A DNA stretch of 64,000 nucleotides from Haberlea rhodopensis (taxonomy: Eukaryota > Streptophyta > Magnoliopsida > Lamiales > Gesneriaceae): positions 40,401,754 to 40,465,753 of the forward strand of contig CAJQUN010000002.1 in NCBI GenBank assembly GCA_907163345.1, read 5' to 3'. The notes under the pieces are model-generated. The model saw nothing but the letters and a program-made list of their open reading frames with translations, did not search any database and had not been told where the DNA came from. Shown here piece after piece: positions 55,147-64,000 of the stretch (position 1 is its first letter; the number at the start of each line of letters is the position of its first letter). A program made the position numbers and the translations under genes.

Positions 55147-57357
55147 TGTGATGTCCGGGAATTACTGGTGTTAATCCCGGTGTAGTGATAATCCTTAATG
55201 GATTTTTAATTGTGGCAATTATGGGTTAATTGCGGGGACTCCCGGGGGTTTTAAATCCCGTATTTGGAGTCATTGGATCCAAAGGATGAGATTGTATTCT
55301 CGTCGTGGTGATAACCTTGGAATTTGGTTTTTGGTGGAATTTGGGGTCCGGGGTACTTTGTACTGGGGCTGTGGATGGAATTTGAGTTGGAGGGATAATT
55401 ATTGAAAACAGATGATATTTAATGAATCATGATGTATTTGTGGAGGAGTCAGTATTTTGGAGCTTTGGAGCTATATATATATATATACCAAATGGGCTCG
55501 GTATTCCGTCATTATACGGAATCTCTCCTCCATCTCCTCTCCCTCACGCCACTATCTAACCCTTAACCCTTCCCCTTTCCCTTTGATGAGAAAAATCGAT
55601 GGAGGCTCATCCTAGGAGCCGGATTTCTCGAAGATAATAAGGTATTATTCATCCCCTCGCATTTATCTTCGTTTTGATAGTGATTTTGTGGTGTTTGGGA
55701 AGGATTTGTGTTGGGTTTAAAGAAATGGGTTTTTAAAGAATTTGGCTTGGTTGGTTTGAGGAGTTTTTATGGTGTTTATTATGAGGTTTAATCTTGTATG
55801 GGGTGTGAGGATTGTTGTTGGCAAAATTTTGCAAGAAAAACGCCATTTTTGGCTTTTACAGGTCGAGGCGATCGATCCCTAGGGCAGGGCGATCGATCGC
55901 CGCGATGTTATTGAAATTTCCAGGAAGATGAACAGTGAGGCGATCGACCGCCTCAAAATAGGCGATCGATCGCCATGAGGCAGTAGCCAAAATCACCGAG
56001 AGGCGACCGATCGCCTGGAAATGGGGCGATGGATTGGTTGGAGCCCAAAGTTTAAATAAAACAGAATTCTAGGTTGGATTCTTTTGGCTATCTTTTAAAC
56101 TTGTAAATTGGTATATTTTGGGTATTATGCATGCTTAGCCGGGGGGCTTTTATTTTTGGTAATCGTCATGGTTAGACGATAGGGTTGGAAATTGTGAACG
56201 TGCTTGGGCACGTGATAGCATGCCTATGTTTATTGGGAGTTAATTGCATGTTAGCACTTAACTCGTCGGGTCGTGGGACTCAGGCAAGGTTGGACACGGA
56301 CTACGACATCATAAGGTACGTATGACGTACGAGCATATCCCTTTATTATAATTGCAATTGTGAGTGCATGGTACGCTATATTGCAATAAATGTATATTGG
56401 ATTGCATGGTTTATGGTAATCGCTATGAATGGACATATATATATTGGGAATTATATGGTGCCGCTTTTGAGCGAGCAATGATTGGGATGTCGTCGCTTTC
56501 GAGCGAACATCAGTTATGACGCCACTGCTGTTGAGCATGCGTGAGAATGAAATGTCGCTATTGTAGAGCGAGCAATGAGATAGAACTATGGAACCATAAA
56601 TGAGATAAACGGGATAATTGTAATCATTGTTTAATGATTTGATATTATGGTTATGATATCGGTATATAGCATATGGATTCGTTAATCAATGTAATGATTA
56701 ACTGGCATTTGGGAATTTGATGATTTCAGTTGTTTTGAGAACAGGGACAGTACAGAGAATCCCGGATGAGAATGATACCATCCAGAGAGTATATTTTGTA
56801 TTTCATAGCATTTACATTGTTGTAAATTATGAATTGTATTATTATGATTGCTAGATTTGGGATATTGTTATGCTCACCCCGTGTGGGGGCTGTTTCTGTT
56901 GGGGCAGGTTATTAGGTACATCGATGGCTTGGAGTTGAGCTCAAGCTTTGGATTTGAGGTGATTCCAGAGGTCGGAGTACCAGAGACGGTATTGAGCACG
57001 ACGTTTTATACATTTGATACACATAGAGTTATTCGATGCTCGCATGTGAGCATTATTATGTGTATATGGTATGTATAAAAAGGCGATGGCCTTTCTCTCT
57101 TCATTTATGAATAGCATGCAATTATCCATTGAATTGCTAATTGAATTGAGAACATGTTAGTGTATTATATTGGTGCATGAGATTTGTGTGGTCATGATTG
57201 GGGAAACTGGACATTATATTGAATAATGTAAAGAAATTTTATTATATGCATGATTGGCTATGATGATAAGTGGTTTCTCCCCTACATGTATGATTGTATG
57301 CACTAATGGCATGGATTAATACACTAATAATGGGTTAAGGGCACGGGGGTCCTTACA
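55147..57357 (+). repeat. 5' LTR of a large gypsy-like element
   Basis: Starts TGTGATGTCC and ends GGTCCTTACA; both termini fit a TGTRA.G.CC pattern in inverse. A Met-initiator primer site follows four bases later. 2.2 kb. It has a TATA-like (TA)n at about 55472-55487, a GCGATCGATCGC cluster (55866-56036) and small hairpins at 56460-56580. Confidence 0.7.
55866..56036. repeat. GCGATCGATCGC palindrome cluster in LTR
   Basis: About six units: GCGATCGATC, GCGATCGATCGCC, GCGATCGACCGCC, GCGATCGATCGCC, GCGACCGATCGCC, GCGATGGAT. Confidence 0.85.
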
Positions 57358-57361
57358 TTAG

Positions 57362-57374
57362 TGGTATCAGAGCA
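57362..57374 (+). other. Primer-binding site, initiator tRNA-Met
   Basis: TGGTATCAGAGCA, four bases after the LTR end. Confidence 0.85.
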
Positions 57375-57943
57375 GTGGTTAACTCTTTGGGGCTGTTGAG
57401 GGCCTGGAACATGCTGATAGGGATGGGTAGCACATATTTATGCATGATAGTAGTTAGTGTTGTGTGACACAACTATTTTGCTTATGTGCATTTGTGATAT
57501 GTGATCATAGAGGAACAATTATATGTCATGACTTCTATGGAATCATAATATAACCTGTTGATTATGATTGTGAGTTGTGGCACAGGGACAACCAAAGAGA
57601 GCATTTTGAAATGCATCGGGATACGGGAAGTACTTTGTACTCATAGTTTATGCATTTATTCATTATAATCATATTGTGGTGAATATGGATTATTATGTGC
57701 TCATGGGTTGTGATTGTTCCTGTAAGGGCACTATGACATGAAAGGCTAAGGCCAGGGTTGAAAGACACGAAACGGTAACCTGCATTTTATATACAACATG
57801 GATTATGCATTGTGGTTGCACATATACATTGGAGTGATGATTTTAATGCTTTGCCGCCAAATGTTGAAGCGAGGGTGTTGCCGCATGTCGCAAATGAGCG
57901 AGGTGCATTAAAATACACTCAATGTGGTTGCACATATAGATTG
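57375..57943 (+). other. Non-coding leader of the large LTR element, first part
   Basis: No gag frame. 57829-57943 is the first unit of a roughly 114-bp tandem repeat, interrupted at 57943 by a solo LTR. Confidence 0.55.
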
Positions 57944-60603
57944 TGTAAGACCCCGATGCTAATTAATCCGGATTTATGATGATTAAGCGAACCCGGATAT
58001 TTAAAAATATAGACTTTGAATTATGGTGTTCTCGATTATGACGCATTGACTATATTAGGTATGTATATATACCCGGGTGATTTTAAAAGCGAAGAATTCG
58101 AATTGAGGTATTCCGGGTCACAAGATTTTATCTTTAACCAAATTAATATACATCAAAAATATACCAAATGGTATATAATTTTCAGCCATGCACCTACATA
58201 AAAAAATGATAAAACACTATCTTGGGACACTTGGACATAGTGGGATAAGAAATTGATTAAAAAATCCCAAAATATTGCCTAGTATCCCACGCCTCTTTCC
58301 TTTATTTATGGTTTAGAATTGCTTGTGTTTTTCATTCTGATATTCCATCATCTTTATCACTCCCACAAGCAAGCCATCTTCTCCTCCTTCCTCCATTAAA
58401 ATTCGAAAAAAAGCTCCACCTTCTTTTCCTTCATCAATTTTGCTCAAATCTTGCATGCAAGCTTGGTTTTGAGTAGGAATCTAGAAGAGCTTCAAGGATT
58501 TGGGTGTTTTTAAAAGCTTGGGAGGTATATCATTCCCTTTATATTGTTAATCTTCGATTTTATGCTGGTTGGGTCGATTTTTGGAGTTTTAAATGGAAAT
58601 AAGAAGTAAAACTCATGCTGTCATAAGATTCAGCAGAAATGATGTTGCATGCAGTATCTAGTGTTGCATTTTCGGTTTTGTTAACGACTGAATATGACTT
58701 AGAGTTCTATACAAAAGTTGTAGATATATGTGTTTTAGTCCTGTGGTTAAATTTTGAGACGATGTGGACTTAAAATGAATGAGTTATGATGTTTTTACCA
58801 CAAGGTGCACAATCTGGAACATGCATGTAGGTGGGTTGCACATGCAGTATGTTCTTGGTACATCTGGGCAAAATTTCGTACGATTTTGAGCTTGGTGTCT
58901 GAATAACAGTTTTAAAAATTTGAGTTATCTTGCATTAGAAACTGGCCTCACATGATTTGGAGTTTATTTGTGCAAGATATGCACTTTTTCCTAGAACTGC
59001 TCACTCTGTCAAAATAGAGTGTATAGGTATTTTCAACACTGCCATACTTTGTTTTGCATGTGCCTCTAGATGAGCGAACTAGCTTCTGTACTTCAAATAT
59101 GAACTGTAGTACTTTGGGTTTTGGTGATTTTCCCACTAGCCGCAAGTCATTTGGACATCATATGAATTTATTATGATTTTTATACAAAGATGGGTCAGGC
59201 TGGAATTTGGTGAATTGTCCTGTTTTTCTAGCAGATTGTTCTTGTCCATTTTACCTAGGCTAAATGAACGAATTTGAAGATGAGTTGAACTGATGAAATG
59301 TTCATTTTTGAGTTATATTTGAAAATAAATTAGACCATGTGATTTTATTAAGTATCGGACAAGTTATGAGCCGATCTCTACGGTTGCGCAGGCTGAAATT
59401 TAGAGAATTGGTTTTGGGTCTAAGTTTGAGTTTTATTTGATATGTTTAAGGCTAGTATGTGACATTATGTTGTATTTGGAACTGTTATGGCCAGGTTTAT
59501 TAATCCTGAGATTGAGTCGAGGATCACTTGGTAATTAGCTAACGGTTTGAGGTACGTAGAAAACGGGTTTTATCACAATGTCTGGCAAAGACATGTGATG
59601 TTCCCGGGTATGATTTACTTGTCATTACTTGCTCCTTATGTGACTATGTGATAAGTTGATTTGCAGTATGTGAATTACATGGTACATTGACTGCATGATA
59701 TATGATGACATGAGATTTGAGGTGCATCACATGAGATTATGATATTGCATGATGCATTGACACGCATGGACATTGAGCATGTCATGTTGAGCCTATTGAT
59801 TCGTTCTTGGTACCTATATCTTTTCTTGGTATGAGTGATGCGTGTCTGGGGATGATGGGCAGTCGTTGGCTCGGCAGGAGTGAGAGTGAACTGAGGGATG
59901 CCGGAGCGACGAGCGTGCCGACGTCGCCCAGACACGAGGATGATGGACCGTCGATGGCTCGACTGAGAGATATATCGGAGCGCGGAGCGTGTAACATCCT
60001 GCTCGAGCACTGATGAGTGGTTGATGATTTCCTTTGGACCCTTGAGACAGGGATATTCGAGATTTGATACCCTTCATGTGCATTTGCATTCATGCACGGC
60101 ATACATCGCATGTTATTTGTCATACACTGTGATTTTATATGTTTCTCGTACTGGGGTTCTGACCCCCTTTGCGGGGGGCTGTCATGTCTTTGTTGTATGG
60201 GCATGACAGGTGGTACAGGTGGACGTACTGTGGATGCTCGAGACGATGCATCAATAAATACCAGAGCTCCTTGAGAGCGAGCTCAGGTATATGGTTCATG
60301 TTTTGAGTCCCAGTAGTTGTTTAGTATTTTTACTTATGTTTTAAATTACCGGGGTATGCCCTGAGTATCTGTATTTTTAAGTATTACTTTACTGAGAATT
60401 TATACGTAATGCTTATGCGATGAATATCATGTTAGATGTAAAATTGGAAATACATATTTTCACTATTCGGAAATGTTTTAGAAACAAAATGCGAAAAAAT
60501 TTGAGGGTCACTTTTTATAAGTTTTTAACTAAATCTTCCGCTGTTTACGTTAATATAACAACCGTGTGTTAATTAAACCTCTGATTAGGACCAGGCCCTC
60601 ACA
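57944..60603 (+). mobile_element. Solo LTR, 2.66 kb, with 5-bp target duplication
   Basis: TGTAAGACCCCGATGC...CCAGGCCCTCACA, flanked by GATTG at 57939-57943 and 60604-60608. No primer site, purine tract or coding sequence inside; typical of an LTR left after recombination between the two ends. Large gypsy (Tekay-like) in style. Open frames at 59675-60206 are GC-richer but not recognisable. Confidence 0.85.
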
Positions 60604-60830
60604 GATTGGAGTGATGATTTTAATGCTTTGCCGCCAAATGTTGAAGCGAGGGTGTTGCCGCATGTCGCATTTGAGTGAGGTGCATTAAAATACACTCATT
60701 GTGGTTGTATATATATTGGAGTGATGATTTTAATGCTTTGACGCCAAATGTTGAAGCGAGGGTGTTACCACATGTCACATTTGAGCGAGGTGCATTAAAA
60801 TACACTCATGGTGATGTATATTGGAATATG
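60604..60830 (+). repeat. About 114-bp tandem repeat, units 2 and 3
   Basis: Unit: ATTGGAGTGATGATTTTAAT, then GCCAAATGTTGAAGCGAGGG, GCCGCATGTCGCATTTGAG, and GTGCATTAAAATACACTCA. Unit 1 is at 57829-57943; a degenerate, expanded unit runs 60896-61120. The solo LTR splits the array. Confidence 0.85.
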
Positions 60831-61138
60831 GTATATGCATTGTATTGCAGGTATAGATGGAATGCTTGGTGAATATCCCATGAGTCGTTGTTATGGATGA
60901 GTGATGATTTTAAATGCTTTGTCGCTGTCACTTGATGCGATGATAGAATACTTGTCGCTGTCATATCGTAGCGAGGAAAGAATATTTGCCACCAAATGTT
61001 GAAGCAAGGGTGTTGCCGCATGTGGCATTCGAGCGAGGTTATTCTATGCCGCTGATATGTCGAAGCGAGGGGTATTGGTGCCGCAGTCATGACAAGCGAG
61101 GTGCATTAAAATACACTACCATAACAAGACTAGGGATC

Positions 61139-61600
61139 GGCTATTCTATTGGCGATGGTTCATCCCGCCGGGTATTCATAGCGATGGTTCATTCCGCTAT
61201 TCTATTGGCGATGGTTTATGCCGCCGGGTATTCATAGCGATGGTTCATTCCGTTATTCTATTGGCAATGGTTTAGGCCACCGGGTATTCATAGCGATGGT
61301 TCATCCCGCTATTCTATTGGCGATGGTTCATGCCGCCGGGTATTCATAGTGATGGTTCATTCCGCTATTCTATTGGCGATGGTTTATGCCGCCGGGTATT
61401 CATAGCGATGGTTCATTCCGCTATTCATTGACGATGGTTTATGCCGCCGGGTATTCATAGCGATGGTTCATTCCGCTATTCTATTGGCGATGGTTCATGC
61501 CGCCGGGTATTATATATAGCGACGGTGCATTCCGCTACATCTATAGTGATGGTTCATACCGCCGGATACATATAGCGATGTTTTATGCCGCTGATTCTAT
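61139..61600 (+). repeat. 56-bp minisatellite, about eight units
   Basis: Unit: CTATTCTATTGGCGATGG, TTCATGCCGCCGGGTATT, CATAGCGATGGTTCATTCCG. Six units are nearly perfect; the last two degrade. Each unit has two half-units of the form GCGATGGTT-n-CCGC. Confidence 0.9.
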
Positions 61601-63458
61601 GGCAAGAGATCATGCCGCAGATTCTATAGCGATGAGTTATACCGCTATGTACGTAGCACTGGATTATGCCGCCTGCGAGCGATGGGTGCTGATTGCGTGC
61701 CACTGTTGGACGACGGAGACATGTATGCCGCTATCTTGTTAGCGATGAGGTATGGCATATTACGATTTATTTAGCATTAATATGGATGATATGCTTTAAT
61801 ATACATATACCGTCATGTGTTTGACAATTTGTCTATGGATGTCGTGTTTCAACATGTACCGTCATGAGTTGACGATGTTATTTCGAATGTCATATGTTGA
61901 CAGGTTCCGTCACGGGATGACGACGGCATAGTGGATGTCTATGTAGACGCGTAGCGTCGATTCGATGATTTATACATTTATGTATTTAATCGTATAGTTT
62001 GAGTGCCGATGGAGAGCACATGATAGTGTCTGGGTCACTAGTTGACGAGACCATTATGCCGTGCAGGTTGCTCGATGAATTATTGGATGTGCCGTACAGG
62101 AAGTGTACCGCAGCACATGTTCGAGGTAAATATTTTACGAGTGGTGGTACCTTCGGGTATACTCGTTGGAATGACTATGGCCAAGTAACTGGTAACAAGA
62201 GTAGTTGTTGAGGGAACTACTTGCTTGAGTAGAGGTGGCATGTGGTAGACATGATCACACCCACCCCTGTGGGTGTGGGATAAATCCTACGGAATTAGGA
62301 TTGTTTTGTGGTTGAGCATGGGCACCGGGATGTCCACTATGCTTTGGTGTTTTAGAAATATATTGGGTGATGACCCACAACTCTAATGGTTTGTACGGTA
62401 TGGTATACCGGGATGAGACGTGTGTCACGTTGATAGGTTGGTATAAGCCTATGGGGCCAGCGAACCGCTAGCCAGGTATTGTTGTAGTGCTTTAGTGTGC
62501 TTGTGATAGCCATTATACTGCTCGTTGGATTCGAGCTGGGTGAATCGTATGGTGATACGATGAGGGGTATGGTAGACTTTTGTAGTCTCCTTGTGATGAT
62601 TGAGGCAGGGAGTACCTCACGGAGACGTTTATACGTCAAATGTTTCGAGGGACTTGTTTTGGGGCAGCTCAATTTGGTTGGGAATACCAACGTGAGTGTC
62701 AACAGGTCGTTGTTAGCACTGGTTGAGCATTCTTGCATAAGGCATGCAATGGGAGTCACAATGGTTTGTGAGATATAGTTAGTGGGGTGACACTACTATA
62801 TTGATTTTATCTCTAGGAGAGATTTAGATTGTGCTGTCATGGAGACTGCTGGTATTGGTTGAGGGTTGATTGTGAATCAACCGGGGTGAGCCCTACTAGT
62901 GTCGGACTATGTGATGGCTTCGTACTTCCGGTGAGACGTTCGAGGAGACGTCTCCGGGGTAGTGCTCGAGGTTTTGAAGTACTATGGCATTGGTACTGAG
63001 CGTCTTTAGATTGAGTATGCATGGCGTATACGGGTGTTGATTTGGTAATAGTGGCTTTGATGCACTATTTTGAACCAGTTGCGTATTTGGTTCTGGGATA
63101 TTTTTGGTATAAACATATCCAGTTTTCCGAACGACGGCTCGAGGTTGGAGGGTCATGAGTCCATGACATTTTTTCCCTGTGAGGAAGGCGGTATTGTTGT
63201 ACCTACCGATTGTGAACCTTTGGGAGATTCAATGAGTCGGTTCGTGTGGTGTTGATGTTGGAATCACACCATTGGTCGTTGGTATGTCAATCATTATTCT
63301 CCGCGAGGTGAGAATAGCTGGGGATTGACAGTTGGTTTTGAGTGACGAACGACGTTCACTACTAATAAAAGATAAACGACGACTCTTTGCTAACTGACGC
63401 GTAAAACATAAAGAGGGGTTGGGGAGTAAGGACGTCACATACAAATGTCCTTGCTTAT
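61601..63458 (+). other. Non-coding leader of the large LTR element, last part
   Basis: Continues short hairpins (CGTCATGAGTTGACG, CGTCACGGGATGACG) to about 61960, then moderate-GC sequence without a recognisable gag or other gene. Open frames at 62352-62759 and 62497-62778 show no motif. Confidence 0.45.
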
Positions 63459-64000
63459 TTAATAATGAAATAACAAGACTGCAACACAACCTAAACGAGC
63501 ATGCCACAAATCAAATGATCCATTAAGTCGATGATGATGAAGACTAGACACGAGCGTTGGGTGACCCTGCTCCAAAACGTAAAGACCCTTGTCACGGCGC
63601 CCTCTCGCTAGCAACTTTCCTGTTAACTTGTTCTGAATGTGAAAAGAGTCATTAGTAAATGTGACAGTAACATGATAATCACATGTTAACTTGCTGATAG
63701 ACAGTATATTTTTGGTGATATGTGGAACCACCAAAAAATCCAATAAAGTAACGGCAGACAAGAGAGAATGCGAGCCATAATGAGAAATAGGTAATGATGC
63801 ACCCTTGCCTACAACAACACTATTCTTACCCTTGTATGGTTTGACAGAATTTTGGAGATAGACGGGGTCATATGAACAAAAGCCCATGTACCAAGATACC
63901 AGCCGATGCGTCAGGAGATGATATAGAGCAAGATATGTTGAAGGCAGCGGCCAAATTTGCCGACTCCGAGGGATGAGATTGAGCATAATGTTGCCGGCAG
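63459..64000 (-). pseudogene. Copia protease end and GAG-pre-integrase domain, cut by window edge
   Basis: Minus frame 63986-63459: GKNSVVVGKGASLPISHYGS, LDFLVVPHITKNILSISKLT, VTFTNDSFHIQNKLTGKLLA and FDLWHARLG with the His-rich zinc site of the pre-integrase region just before it. Downstream integrase is absent after about 63470, so it is 3'-truncated here; the upstream part lies beyond the window. Confidence 0.8.

Noticed and set aside
59675..60206. Overlapping 111- and 140-codon minus frames
   Set aside because: GC-richer part of a solo LTR; overlapping frames on both strands without motif.

Overview
This is nuclear DNA of a flowering plant, a core eudicot and possibly an asterid. The evidence is GT-AG introns in recognisable plant genes, AT-rich spacers, and a dense nested load of plant-type transposons. 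I support four host genes: a circadian pseudo-response regulator of the PRR5/PRR9 clade (1645-5392, minus, 8 exons); a small uncharacterised protein (15447-15701, minus); cytosolic ribosomal stalk protein P1 (20589-21349, minus, 3 exons); and an SF2/ASF-type SR splicing factor of the SR34/SR30 group (39946-50714, minus, about 12 coding exons). Almost everything else is mobile DNA in various states of decay.

Layout. 1-6.6 kb: PRR gene and flanks. 6.6-11.6 kb: a Tnt1-like copia remnant fused to a second copia lineage, then another related 3' end. 11.6-20.6 kb: AT-rich spacer with two copies of one terminal-inverted-repeat element, a probable hAT MITE, two head-to-tail Helitron ends, hairpins, microsatellites and the small-protein gene. 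20.6-25.0 kb: RPP1, with a Mutator-like element (MULE) inserted just upstream; the MULE carries a broken transposase and a truncated plant-mobile-domain gene. 25.9-26.2 kb: a hAT MITE with a perfect 8-bp target duplication. 26.3-38.3 kb: an old gypsy fragment whose LTR is split by a complete but dead Athila-type element (26765-36649; 5-bp target duplication, tRNA-Asp primer site, frameshifted gag-pol). 39.9-50.7 kb: the SR gene. Its 8.1-kb intron holds a 7.8-kb insertion bounded by about 88-bp inverted repeats and a perfect 9-bp target duplication. Inside that lies a decayed endogenous caulimovirid whose domain order (CP, CCHC, MP, protease, RT, RNase H, extra ORF) fits the cavemovirus/solendovirus plan. 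52.6-55.1 kb: a long inverted-repeat MITE, a third Helitron copy and a copia remnant. 55.1-63.4 kb: a 2.2-kb LTR with a Met-initiator primer site and a non-coding leader full of tandem repeats and small hairpins, interrupted by a 2.66-kb solo LTR. From 63.46 kb: the start of a minus-strand copia fragment.

The host genes have unrelated functions (clock, translation, splicing) and are not co-organised. They read as intact after splicing, while every transposon or viral reading frame I examined is broken or truncated. The most notable signals are the virus-in-MULE-in-intron nest, the GC-rich palindrome clusters that recur inside several unrelated LTRs, and the run of small hairpins in the 56-62 kb retroelement leader. 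All positions come from reading by eye; no alignment was run.
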